From positions 1 to 64,000 of the forward strand of contig WHVD01000210.1 in NCBI GenBank assembly GCA_015178975.1: a stretch of 64,000 nucleotides of DNA, read 5' to 3'. A program made the translations under genes and the position numbers. The notes beneath the pieces are model-generated. The model was not told where the DNA came from and did no database searches. It saw only the letters and a program-made list of their open reading frames with translations. Source of the stretch: Hysterangium stoloniferum (taxonomy: Eukaryota; Basidiomycota; Agaricomycetes; Hysterangiales; Hysterangiaceae). Position 1 is the stretch's first letter. Each line of letters begins with the position of its first letter. This document shows positions 1 through 10,719 of the stretch, piece by piece.

Positions 1-207
1 AGGTAGCAATGTCTGAACTATCTACCACTTTTGGCCTCAAACTGTAACAGTCGAGGCCTCCACTCGATCCATCACACTTGTTGACTACTGTGTCATCTCA
101 TGCTCTCTCTCTCACTTTCTCTTATATTGCACCGAATAGGTCAATATTCTTCCTTTTCTACTCATTTCTTCGTATATAGAATGGTCAGAACCCAGTGACT
201 CTTCACA
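1..207 (+). mobile_element. LTR fragment, 3' end
   Basis: The segment ends in CTTCACA at 201-207. It shares the tract GTCAATATTCTT, TATATAGAATGGTCAGAAC and a final TTCACA with the better LTRs at 767-901 and 45894-46194. The upstream part runs off the window, so only the R/U5-like end can be judged. No coding potential is visible. It is probably the same LTR family, diverged. Confidence 0.4.
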
Positions 208-237
208 GGTCTATATAGTCTGGCAGATGTTGCACAT

Positions 238-579
238 ACAATCCAGTCAGAAAATCAGCTTAGATTCTCCCCCAGTAATCTAGTACATTTTCTGCTCTAA
301 ACTCCTCTCTGAATTACACCACTCTTGCTACTTAGAGCCCAATGGGCTCCAACACATCTATCTCTCAACCTCCAACTTATTTATCTTGACTCCCCGACCT
401 CTCAACCCACGACCTCTGACCTACGACCTCTCGACCCCACGAACTCCGCCTGGACTCCCCAGGTTTCTCATCTGCCTGTTTGAAATTGGACAACACAATC
501 TCGTGAGGGTGCAGCCTATAAGCTGAAGCCAAGTCCTACCAGATTTCTCCAGAAACCCACCATGTACATACCCTTAACA
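238..579 (-). mobile_element. LTR of a TGTTA...CAACA family (diverged copy)
   Basis: Read on the minus strand it begins TGTTAAGGG and ends GCAACA, giving TG...CA ends of about 342 bp. It is a diverged copy of the LTR at 63491-63821 (minus) and of the truncated one at 58291-58587 (plus). The shared interior includes GCAGCCTATAAGCTGAAGCC and a GACTGGATTGTATGT tract near its 3' end. Sequence just outside its 3' end (TCTGCCAG) is also shared with the copy at 63.5 kb, so it may be joined to internal element sequence rather than being a clean solo LTR. I see no target-site duplication. Confidence 0.55.
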
Positions 580-766
580 ATAACCCAAATAATTTTGTGC
601 AACTATGTCATTTGTGCATATTTTAAAAGGGCATGCATATTTTAAAGATGAAATTTCAGGTAATTAAATATAAAGTCATAGAATAAGTTGTCATAGCCAG
701 AAGGAATAGTCTCACTTAAAAGAAAATATCAGGATTATTCAGTAAAATTTTGTATATTCAATAAAG

Positions 767-901
767 TGTGACTCCTCCTTAGACAGTAAATACACACTTT
801 GATCTGTATTAGACTTAGATAGTCAATACATTGTCGTGTCATACCTAAACGGTCGATATTCTTTATATATAGAACAGTTAGAACATCCACAACTCTTCAC
901 A
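767..901 (+). mobile_element. LTR (TGTGA...TCACA) of a gypsy relic
   Basis: A 135-bp segment with inverted ends TGTGA / TCACA. Its right half matches the LTR at 45894-46194: a GATAGTCAATA tract, CGATATTCTTT, TATATAGA and a TTCACA end. It lies directly upstream of degenerate gypsy coding sequence and is most simply its 5' LTR, internally shortened. The match at both termini supports the boundaries. Confidence 0.5.
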
Positions 902-2660
902 GAGAGTCACTTGAGGATGACGATCCACCACCTTCAGAGGAGCAGATATCAGGACAACAGCTTCTGGGAGCATTGAAGGATTACTTTCTCCCAGAAGAGC
1001 ATTGCAGGAAGGCATTCCCCCTGACATGCACTTTAGGGTATACACAAAAGAGGCTGGACTCCAGATCTGGGATGAAGTAAATACTGATCTCCCACTGTTT
1101 ACGCCTTGGTCTGTAGTCAGGCTTAATGAGGAGTTCAAAGATAAAACACAGGCTGTATACAAGGAACACATACCTGGGTTCTCCCAGTGATATGCCTGCC
1201 TTTAAAAGATACATACTATCAGGATGCTATATGCCAGCTGTTGGAGCTTCACTTTCATGTATATTATACAACAAGTATATGTTGAGATAACTATGGTGTG
1301 GTAAGACAGTGATTCTGAGTCTGTTGTACAGCTGGATTATATGAGATTCACAACTGGGAGTTGGTCATTAAGTACATGGTGACTCCAGACCATCTACAAT
1401 ACAATGAGTGGAGTGTTTCCCCAGATACTAGCTCAGCAAGCAACCAGGGAGGATTCATCTGAGGCTATCATTTCTGTAAATTCTGCTCATATACTTAAGG
1501 GGAAGATGGCTGAAAAAAAAAGAGATCAATTGAACAAGGGAGGGGTCAAAACAGTCAAGTGTATCTCAATACAGCCCATGGACTTTACTCGCTGGTTGCC
1601 AAAACCAGTTGTTATTGAGGCTTTCATCAATGGATGACCAGTGAAAGCTCTCATTGATAGCAGGTCACTGGCAGATTTTATGTCAATGGATTGACCAGCT
1701 GTGGATAGCTAAAGAACTACTTGTCAAACCATTGACCCTTCAGTTGGCTGTTCATGGATCACGGTCCAAGATTAATTATTCCACAACTGCTCAGTTTATA
1801 TATCAGAGCATAAGTTGTTCATGCCATTTTGAATGTGGCTACCTTGATTCCATGACCTGATCTTAGGATGCCATTTATCTTTCAACACCAAGTTATGCTT
1901 CAATTGAACCCTAAACAAGTTAATATTGGGTCAAACCTACCACTCCCACTCAATGGGAACATTGTAGATATGCTATGCTCTGAAGTGGTGGAAATTTTTT
2001 GATGATAACTTGGAAAAGTTAAGGGCTGATTTGTATGCTGGAGTAACTGATCTTGATCCTGACACAGTATCCATGAGACTACCCCTTACAGGCAGTCAAT
2101 CATACAATTCCACTGATACATAGATGAGGTAAAGGTATGTACATATACTTGTGGAGACCATCCAAGTGCCCTGAAAGCTATGTGTCAGCTGTGGCAGGAT
2201 AAGAAGAATGCCTACTTACAAAATAGATGGGGGAGGGTGGTGATGGACACAAACATGTGTCCAATACTTATTATTCCTAAACCACCAAAGGCTGATGGAG
2301 CCTTACAAGCATGAGCAGAATGCTAATACCTATAAGTTAGCCACACCCTTGCCAGATATTGAGGCTATCTTACAGAATGTTGTGTCTCATAAATACCACA
2401 GCCTTATTCATGGCAAAAATGCATATAATCAAATCCAAGTCATACCTGAGCACATTCACCAGATATTGTTCACATTTCCTGATGGTACTATGGAGAGTTT
2501 GACATTACAAATTGGCAACTGCAATGGACCATCCACATACCAGACTCTCATGAATCATATTTTTGCACCTTAAATTTGGGGTGTTTATGGATGTACATAT
2601 GGTAGGCAATGAAACTGTTCAGATATTTCTTTGTCTTGAAAAGATCCTTTCACATTAGCC
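902..2660 (+). pseudogene. Ty3/gypsy protease-RT relic
   Basis: This is decayed retrotransposon pol. Around 1404-1860 the translation resembles a retroviral-type aspartic protease: ALIDS is followed by R where Gly is expected, then SLADF, then the flank QLAVHGSRSKINY. A G-to-A change in a CpG would explain that Arg. Around 2295-2660 an RT palm segment is readable, with LATPLPDIEAI, GTMES and GPSTYQTLMNHIFAP. Stops interrupt the frame (for example 1635-1637 and 1858-1860), and frames switch between pieces. No RNase H, integrase or chromodomain follows; a Tc1 fragment lies next. Not functional. Confidence 0.7.
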
Positions 2661-2904
2661 CAAGTAAAATTCTACAAATTCTGAATAAATTATAATAGAT
2701 GCTCTAATATCACTAAATGTTGATTACATACCCATGATGTCATATATCCATTTATGGTGATGTAATAATAGGATTAATGAAGCTTGTACATCTGAATGGT
2801 TTTTTTGCCAAGATTCACAGAGCAAAGAAGTGGTCTAAAAAATATTCATGATCACATGACTTTACTTCCACAACCTAAAACCTAAACCTTAAACCCAAAG
2901 TCAC

Positions 2905-3327
2905 ATGATTTGTTTATATTCAAGTATAAATACAAGGCCTTTTAGCATGCTTGTCCCACAATTCACTATACACACTATTCTCCCTGCTATTCATGAACAC
3001 ATCATTACTCTGCCCCTCTCTAATGTCTTTGGGCACTCTATTCATCAGAACACTAGTGTTAGTGTTAGAACTATCTCAAAAATGCACTCTAAATACTGTT
3101 CTGAGGCTTTCATGTCCTCTGGTGGTCATCCAACTAAGCTTACATCTACTGATATCAGCTATGCTAAGCATCTCATTTGCAGGCAGAAATCTGATAATCC
3201 AGTGCAAGTTACCAAGTCTCTTCAGGATGTCAAAAATAAGTCCCTCTCCTCCCAAACTCTTTGTCATGTCTTACACAAGGCTGGCCTAAAACCTGTAGTG
3301 AAGAAGAAGTGCCCTCTTCTGAAATGA
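2905..3327 (+). pseudogene. Tc1/mariner transposase, N-terminal fragment
   Basis: Residues from about 3040 read like the N-terminal paired-type helix-turn-helix of fungal Tc1/mariner transposases. The segment runs from SSGGHPTKLTSTDISYAKHL through VQVTKSLQDV to SLSSQTLCHVLHKAGLKPVV and then KKKCPLL. These match the usual arrangement of two HTH units and a basic linker. The DDE/D catalytic domain (about 200 more residues) is absent: the frame stops at 3327 and a 54-bp minisatellite begins within 30 bp. I saw no terminal inverted repeats. The first 45 residues of the open frame are probably not native. The family call rests on recalled consensus. Confidence 0.6.
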
Positions 3328-3351
3328 TCTCACAGGAGGGAGGGTTACAGT

Positions 3352-3890
3352 GGGTGGCAGTGTGCTGGTTCCGGAAGAAGACAGCTGGACTCGGGTGTCT
3401 TTGGCTGGTGGCAGTGTGTTGGTTCCGGAAGAAGACAGCTGGACTCGGGTCTTTTTGGCTGTGGAAATGTGTTGGTCGCGGATGAAGGCACCTGCACGAG
3501 CATGGCATTGGCTGGTGGAAATGTGTTGGTCCCGGACGAAGGCACCTGCATGAGTGTGGCATTGGCTAGTGGAAATATGTTGGTCCCGGATGAACACAGC
3601 TGGACGACCGTGATGTTGGCTTGTGCAAATCTTCATCCCGGATCAAGACACCTGCACGAGTGTGTTTGGCTGCAGGAAATGTGTTGGTCGCGAAGGAAGA
3701 CAGCTGGACGAGGGTGAGGTTGGCTGGTCGAAATCTATTCGTGCGGGACTCAGACAGCTGAACGAGGGTGTCTTTGACTGGTGGAAATGTATTCATTCCA
3801 AACGAAGCCACCTGCATGAAGGTAGTATTACCTAGTGCGAGTGTGTTGGTCCCGGCCGAAGACACCTGGATGAGCGTGGTCTCGGCTGGT
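3352..3890 (+). repeat. 54-bp minisatellite, about 10 diverged units
   Basis: GTGGAAATGTGTTGGTC recurs at 3461, 3515 and 3569, an exact 54-bp spacing, and further diverged units extend on both sides. Because 54 is divisible by three, open frames run through the array on both strands (for example 3469-3717 plus and 3286-3636 minus). These are repeat-driven, not genes. The array abuts the truncated Tc1 fragment on one side and the broken minus-strand gene on the other. Confidence 0.85.
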
Positions 3891-3904
3891 CCCTGCACTT
3901 GACG

Positions 3905-6292
3905 CAACAACTAAGTTCACAACGGAGGGCTTCGTCGTTGCATCGGCCTCACCACTAAACTTCATCGCTGCCATTGTCGCCCTCGCCTCTATGGCCTCTT
4001 GCTCTTCATACCCATCTGCCCTATTTCCAATCGCACTATCCTTACCCTTACCCTTAGCCCCAGAGTCAGCGTTCCTTCCTGTCATACACGCCGGCCAGGA
4101 TGCCCCAGGCACGCTTGCAACCCCCCTTGGAGTGAGCTGTAAGTATGGTACTGTGCTATGTTGCGTACCGCCCGTACTTGTACTCGCACTTGGAATGGGT
4201 TGAACAAATCGCAATGCCCGTATCAGCGACATATCTCGACTTCGGCCGCACGATCCCACTACGGTTGCGCGTGGCGGGCGCGGAAATGGACGCAGAACTC
4301 GACGTAGAAGACGACAACAACCCAGCTCCACCACTCAACGGCGACGATCCTGCATTTAACACCCCACTCCCCAGCGACGACCTCCACACCGACACAGACC
4401 CCACACTGCTCCCACTTCCCACACTAGCCCCCCCAGCCCTCGGTGGCTTGATAGCAGACTTCAACGGCCCGCCCGATCCACTGCTCGACGTCCTCGTACG
4501 AACATATGGTGTCGTCTTCGTCGTCGTCGTGATGAAGGATAGGGTTTACGGGCGAGATGCGCTTGCCACGGACGCGATGGAGGGGGTACAAGATCTGGTC
4601 GTGGTGCAAGTGGAGCCGGTTGATGCAGTGCTGGAGCGGTCGATAGGACTTGTGATCGTAGGGTTCGGGAGAGAAGCACAAAGAGGACGGGGAAGGGCTG
4701 TGGGTGTGTTCGCGTTCGCGTTCGTACTGGGACTGGGAATAGACGAAGACGCCGCTGAAGCATTCGATACGACGCGTGATCTCCCAGGCGTAGGTAAGCC
4801 GGACTACACATGTCCCTGTCCTTGCACACGCAAAGACGACGAAGAATGCGTACTCCGCAACGACGCCGTAGATGATGTACTCCTCACCGACGAAATCGAC
4901 GTACTCCTCAACGACCAGATGGACCCGGTACTCTTCAGTGTCTCACCGCTCGCGTTCCCACTCCCACCCCCACCAACAACACTTGCCCTAAGATCAGGCA
5001 ATGGCGGAAGCACCTTCGAAGGTGGCCTCGGTGCAGGCGCCGGAAGCACCCTTCCAGGCCCAGAAGGCGAAGGCAAAATGCTAATCGACGTAGAGCCATT
5101 AGAAATGGTACGTATCGTGGGCGTGTTAGGCGCAGAGGCCGAGCCGGACCTAGCACGTATTGAGGTGTTCAGCTGTCCGTTTGGTGCAATCGTGCTTCCA
5201 CCACCTGGGCCACCCGTCCCCACCGCACCTGCACCCGCACCAGAACCACCACCCCCATCCAATTTTCAGGATTATTCACAAGCAACAACGCCTTCAACCC
5301 CCCAGGACTCTGCGATCGCGCAGAAAGCGTACGCATCGTGACCCCTTTCGCGCGGGGCGTCTCATTTGGGTCTGTGGATAATAAATGAATGAGATCAGAG
5401 TTGTCATCGGGATTGGGAGTTAAGACTGAGACTGATTTAATCTAAAGAATTATTTAACACACCTGTACCCAGACCAGCAGAACTCGCACTCGGCAGACTC
5501 GTCTGCCTCATAGCCGGATTAACAACCGCCCCAGCAGACCCAGACACGGGAAACTGTTGCATACGAGAGGCAATATGTATCGGTATTGATCTACCCCCCA
5601 AGCCCCTAGACGGCGTCGTGGTAATACTTGCAGGTGCGGACATCGGTGCCCGTATTTGCGTCTGCGTCTGTTGCCCACGTCCTTCCCTTCTAAACGGATC
5701 CCTAGCATCAAACAACGGCGATCGGGGAGGTTTCTGTGCAGACTCCATGCTTTCGTTCATGTTCATTCCACCACCTCCTCCGTCCCCATGGGTATTGTCA
5801 TCGTTCTGGGCAATAGTAGGATCCTTCCCGGTGTCATTATCATGGATATGAGCTTGAAGATGTCCATTCGCGTTTATCGTCTGCACGATGCTCATGGCTC
5901 CCCCAGCCCACGCCGCAGGAGGATTAGAAGCAGGACACGAAGGACTCGGAGGGACTCGTGGGAACATGTAAGGGTATTCGGGGACTGTTGGGGACTGAGC
6001 GACGTCGACGTTGAGATTCGCCTTCGTTTGCATCCTCATCTTCAACCCATAGCAGGGAATTCTCATCCCCGTGCCCGTGCCCAAACAGCCCTTCCGGGAG
6101 ATTGTATTAATAACGATTTCCTTGACATCGACATCGATGTCGAGGCAGTCTGTTAGTTCTGGCGGGACGCCTTCATTTTCGCTGTGGATGAGCGGGGGTG
6201 GTTGTTAGTCGGAGGATGAAAGGAAAAGGTGAAAACGAAGACTGACCTATCACTCCATCCCAACCCCGGATAAGGTTGACGCTGAGGGTTAT
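3905..6292 (-). pseudogene. Spliced Ser/Gly/Pro-rich gene of unknown function, frameshifted
   Basis: A minus-strand gene supported by phased introns. Exon 6247-6292 joins exon 5463-6181 across a 65-bp intron (donor gtcagt, acceptor ccacag), giving SDSENEGVPPELTDCLDIDV. That exon joins 5371 and downstream across a 91-bp intron (donor gtgtgt), giving GLGTDPNETPRAKG. The reading then slips by one base near 5260 into a Ser/Arg-rich stretch (SSVRSTSSTASLRSTHSS), and slips again near 4800, 4460 and 4200. The last readable part (QLTPRGVASVPGASWPACM) ends near 3900. The product is mostly low complexity and I do not recognise it. The plus-strand open frame 4145-5341 is its shadow. Exons upstream of 6292 are uncertain; 6754-6942 (minus) could be one. 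Confidence 0.55.
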
Positions 6293-6429
6293 CTGTTAGG
6301 GAATGGTTAAACGATTTATGATAGTATTTAGAGTGATACGCACGTTTGAATTCGGTGGATGCTCACAACTAGAAGTGCAGGAACTCAGACACAGACACGG
6401 AGACCAAGGAGCGAAGGATAGATTGACGA

Positions 6430-7330
6430 GCGGGCACTAAGGACCCACAATCGTACACAACCTCATCGAACAAAGGTGTATGATCCGCCTTATTGTTTTG
6501 CAACATATAACACTTTCAACACAGTTCCATTAGTGTAGGTCACGGCGATGATCTGATCGTGGGAGAAGATGCTGTTGAGTACACAACTCTGCTTCAGGAT
6601 GGTGATTGTGGTGAGCATTCATTGGTATGTATTTATTTCCCTCGTCTATTCCCGTTCGCATTCATTTGATTCTGAACCATGTTGTCAAGTTTATCTGTCC
6701 TGCCACTTTTCCCTGCTACCTTCCATTCCACATCTCTCACGCTTAATTTCGTCCTACATTCCTGCCTCGCCAACTCCAGCCTCTCCCGTACAAAAGCCCT
6801 GCCCTCCAACCTTCAATCCTGCCAGGTTCGCCTTCATTCCCCACCGGCCGTTGTCAAAGGCATTATTTGCTGGGACTAGTGGCGGAGAGACGGATATGGC
6901 GTGGTTGTTTGGACAGATGGAGCATCCTGGATTTTGGTTCATGGTAGACGTCGGTGTGAACCATCTGCGGAGTAGATGGCTATGATGGAGGATATGAGAT
7001 TTGCACCATACGGTGACTAGCGTAGCTACTGTCCCGAGTGACTAAGTCTAACAATGATAGTTGGAATAATACGGTGATAAATTAATATACCTGATATGTG
7101 AAAGCACCGGGACCAAATGTTGGACAGCTAAGGCTGATGGATCGAAGGTCAATAAAATTGAAAGATACGTGGGCTCGCATGTTCTGGGCAGAAGAGTTAC
7201 GCTCGGTGAATATGGATGACGCCACGGTGGAAGGCTAAGGTAGTTATTCCGCGAAAGAGAAAAGTATCATAAATGACGCACTTTATGTATCTTTCTTTAA
7301 GTGGACGGGCGCCCTGTGGGTGAGAATATT
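6430..7330. other. Intergenic, no clear feature
   Basis: No recognisable gene. The minus-strand frame at 6754-6942 (CSICPNNHAISVSPPLVPAN) looks coding-like and could be a 5' exon of the gene at 3.9-6.3 kb, but I found no splice path that joins it. The plus-strand frame at 6569-6985 is not recognisable. The rest is A/T-rich with no repeat structure that I can see. Confidence 0.3.
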
Positions 7331-7332
7331 AC

Positions 7333-7920
7333 TGTCACCAACAGGAATCGAGACAACGGTGATCAAGATGATCACGACGAAGAGCCATCAATGGCAAAGA
7401 ATGGAGGTTGAGTGGCGTTTGGGACGGCGACGAAGATCATTTGGGACGGCAACGAAGATCATTTGGGACGGCGACGAAGATCATTTGGGACGGCGATGAA
7501 GATCATTTGGGACGGCGATGAAGATAATTTGGGATGGCGACGAAGATGTTGTAGAACGGTGAGGATCATTACGGTCGCCAACAGGAATCGAGACAACGGT
7601 GATCAAGATGATCACGACGAAGAGCCATCAATAGCAAAGAATGGAGGTTGAGTGGCGTTTGGGACGGCGACGAAGATGTTTTGGGATGGCGATGAAGATG
7701 TTTTGGGACGGCGATGAAGATGTTTTGGGACGGCGACGAAGATGTTTTGGGATGGCGATGAAGATGTTTTGGGACGGCGATGAAGATGTTTTGGGACGGC
7801 GATGAAGAGGTTTTGGGACGGCGATGAAGAGGTTTTGGGATGGCGACAAAGAGGTTTGGGATGGCGATGAAGAGGTTTTGGACGGCGACGAAGAGGTTTT
7901 GGTGTTTTGAACGGCGACGA
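7333..7920 (+). repeat. 22-bp minisatellite with an embedded 110-bp duplication
   Basis: Units such as GATGAAGATGTTTTGGGACG recur every 22 bp from about 7430-7560 and again from 7665-7920. A leader of about 110 bp (from CAACAGGAATCGAGACAACG to GGTTGAGTGGCGTTTGGGAC) occurs twice, at about 7340 and 7580, so the array has been duplicated with its flank. Since 22 is not divisible by three, all three minus-strand frames stay open and give rotated versions of the same Ser/Pro/His/Arg peptide. Not a gene. Confidence 0.85.
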
Positions 7921-8019
7921 AGACATTTTTGAACGGCGACGAAGACATTTGAGTGGCATTTTGAACGGCGACGACAATAATGTTTGTCAATGGTGAAACG
8001 GTGAAGGGGAGGATTTGAC

Positions 8020-9130
8020 AACGGCGATGAAGACCATTTTGATTAGTGTTTTCAACGGCGACGAAGACGTTTGATCGGTATTTTGAATGGCGATGACAAT
8101 AACGTTTGCCAACGGTGAAATGGCGAAGAAGATGATTTGAAACGGCGACGAAGACTTTTTGATTAGTGTTTTGAACGGCGACGAAGATGTTTGCTCACCA
8201 TTTTGAACGATGATGAGAATAACGTTTGCCAATGGTGAAACGGCGAAGAAGACGCTTGATCGGTGCTTTGAACGGCGACGAAGACGTTTGATCGGTGTTT
8301 TGAACGGCGACGAAGACGTTTGATCGGTGTTTTGAACGGCGACGAAGACGTTTGATCGGTGTTTTGAACGGCGACAAAGACGTTTGATCGGTATTTTAAA
8401 CGGCGATGACAATAACGTTTGTGGTGAAATGGCGAAGAAGATGATTTGAAACGGCGACGAAGACTTTTTGATTAGTGTTTTGAACGGCGACGAAGATGTT
8501 TGCTCACCATTTTGAACGATGATGAGAATAACGTTTGCCAATGGTGAAACGGCGAAGAAGACGCTTGATCGGTGCTTTGAACGGCGACGAAGACGTTTGA
8601 TCGGTGTTTTGAACGGCGACGAAGACGTTTGATCGGTATTTTAAACGGCGATGACAATAACGTTTGTGGTGAAATGGCGAAGAAGATGATTTGAAACGGC
8701 GACGAAGACTTTTTGATTAGTGTTTTGAACGGCGACGAAGATGTTTGCTCACCATTTTGAACGATGATGAGAATAACGTTTGCCAATGGTGAAACGGCGA
8801 AGAAGACGCTTGATCGGTGCTTTGAACGGCGACGAAGATGTTTGATCAGTATTTTAAACGGCGATGACGATAACGTTTGCTAACGGTGAAACGGCGAAGA
8901 AGACCATTTATATTAGTGTTTTTGAACGGCGACGAAGACGTTTGATCGGTATTTTGAACAGCGACGAAGACGTTTGATCGGTATTTTGAATGGCGATGAA
9001 GAGGTTTGATCGGTATTTTGAACAGCGACGACAATAATGTTTGCCAACGGTGAAACGATGAGGTAGACGATTTTAAACAGCGATGAAGACGATTTTGATC
9101 AGTGGTTTTGAACGGCGACGAAGACGATTT
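8020..9130 (+). repeat. 32-bp minisatellite with higher-order units
   Basis: GACGAAGACGTTTGATCGGT recurs every 32 bp (for example 8281 and 8313). Superimposed is a higher-order block containing GACAATAACGTTTG, GAAGAAGATGATTTG, GACTTTTTGATTAGTG and GATGATGAGAATAACG, starting near 8091, 8406 and 8650. It is evidently related to the neighbouring 22-bp array through the shared core AACGGCGACGAAGA. Open frames inside it are repeat artefacts. Confidence 0.85.
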
Positions 9131-9258
9131 CGAGGATGTGTCAACGGTGGAGGGGCAACGGTTTGAATGGCGAAGAGGATGTTTGAAACGGCAAAGACGG
9201 TATTTTGAACGGCGAAGGCGACGGTTCGGACGGCGAAGACACCCCTCTTGACGCCATG

Positions 9259-9280
9259 CGCGAACGAGGTCTCGTTCGCG
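9259..9280. other. Perfect 10-bp inverted repeat with 2-nt loop
   Basis: Arms CGCGAACGAG (9259-9268) and CTCGTTCGCG (9271-9280) flank the dinucleotide GT. The hairpin sits at the junction between the minisatellite block and the repeat-family copy that starts near 9298, so it may mark a recombination junction. Confidence 0.6.
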
Positions 9281-9297
9281 GGGGGAATACCCATAGC

Positions 9298-9712
9298 TCT
9301 CGATGCCATGAATCGATTCCAGATTTGTCGGGGCACCCTGTAGATAGGTTGGCTTCGTGGTCGGCCATGTGAAGAAGTCGTAGCAGGGCTGGGATAAAGG
9401 AGTTGGTGAAGGATGTGAGTGAGAATCGTGAGGTTCGCTGGGCTTTTGACGGCTTCATTATTACCAACTGTGAACTTGTTGTAGTTATGCGATAGATCGA
9501 TAAAGCCACGATGAAAACTAACTTGCCCGTGCAACGACAATCCAACATTTTTTGCCAGAGGGTGGAACGCGCAAGGCAACTGAATCAGAATTGAATTTGG
9601 CAGGGTGTCACCATCCTAATGACGTTAGGCAAGGTGACACAAACGAGGTCTGACGGTTCAGTAAGGAAACGAAGGAAAGGTCGTTTTCTAATTGGCGCCT
9701 AACGATAAGTGG
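9298..9712 (-). repeat. Truncated copy A of a dispersed small-gene family
   Basis: The segment matches 55620-56000 (minus) and, more distantly, 50293-50700 (plus). It carries the upstream region plus the first codons of the encoded protein: MADHEANLSTGCPDKSGIDS on the minus strand, then it diverges after SWHR at 9298. The shared non-coding part includes an imperfect hairpin with ends GTGTCACC / GGTGACAC at about 9605-9640, and GGCGCCTAAC near the outer end. The coding part is cut off, so it is a non-functional end fragment. Confidence 0.7.
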
Positions 9713-10488
9713 TGCAAATTCAATTCAATAAATATTCATACCGATTTCTGTTCTTGTACAAGTCCGATGACGCCTTATACGCGCAGCTTTGTTCAGTAAT
9801 GGCCAAATAAACGTGGTACATCAACCTTTTCAAGTTGAATATCCGGCACTGGTGACAGAACATCGATCTACGCATCCAGTATATATGGGGCGGCACTCGG
9901 AGCGCTCTAAATTGGATCGAACACGAGGCGGGGTCCCTGGTCAATGCATGCGTCCGTGAGTAGGAGAACTGGCGTGTGCATGGACGTATCTGCTAGCAAT
10001 GGCAAAGAGGACCACGCTGCAACCAGCCCCAATGCCTCCAGCTGTCGTTGGATGCTGGCAGGAAAGGCACGTATGTCGTTGAGAGGCTGACTGAAACCTC
10101 AATTAGGGGCTAAAGTAAGTTCATTCATAATGTCATTTTTTATCAGCACGGTCCCCACTAATGGAAATTTACATCAAACGAGAATACCTCCTTGATCAAC
10201 TGACAAATTCATAAACTAAATGCCTTACACCACACACCACCACTCAACCTCCCCCTTCCGGCAAACTGACATGGAGGATGTTTTAATGAATATTATAATA
10301 TATATAATTTATACGTGTCGTGTCGGTTCGGTTTTTAAATGGCAATAAGATATCGAAGGGGGAGTAGTACGTTTTCAAGAGGATGTTTTTTAATGAATAT
10401 TATAATATATATTATTCTCGCTGTGCACACAGGACCACCCGTCCTTCCGTCCGTCACTTGGGGCTGGCGTCTTTGAGCCTTTGAGCAT
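9713..10488. other. Intergenic with a duplicated AT-rich motif
   Basis: GATGTTTT(TT)AATGAATATT followed by ATAATATATA occurs at about 10275 and again at 10383. A related AT tract is at 46622. No gene is visible; the minus-strand frame 9720-9944 is unsupported. Confidence 0.4.
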
Positions 10489-10690
10489 ATATTTTAGAAA
10501 TTGGGCGCTAGTACAGGGACAGATGCCCTGCATTGATACCCATCTCAGAGGGGGGTTCATTTTCTAGAGTGGCATCGCGACTTTTTATCCACAGGCTAAG
10601 TTCTGTATACATAATATATATATATATACAAGGCTTAAACATATAATTTGGTGGAAGGGATTTTTGGATAAATCCTAATTTGTGGAAAAA
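10489..10690 (+). repeat. Dispersed segment shared with 46.6-47.1 kb
   Basis: AGAAATTGGGCGCTAGTAC through CAGATGCCCTGCATTGA to TCTAGAGTGGCAT (10494-10575) is nearly identical to 47033-47115. A second block, ACATATAATTTGGTGGAAGG to CCTAATTTGTGG (about 10640-10685), matches 46709-46756. The two blocks are in a different order and spacing at the two loci. At both loci the first block lies just beyond the 3' end of a minus-strand gene or gene fragment that abuts a capped palindromic array. Confidence 0.75.
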
Positions 10691-10719
10691 GACCGGTTTT
10701 TCATCAGAACTTCTACAAA

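Noticed and set aside
4145..5341. Plus-strand 398-codon gene
   Set aside because: The opposite strand has phased introns and a coherent low-complexity protein; the plus frame is its shadow.
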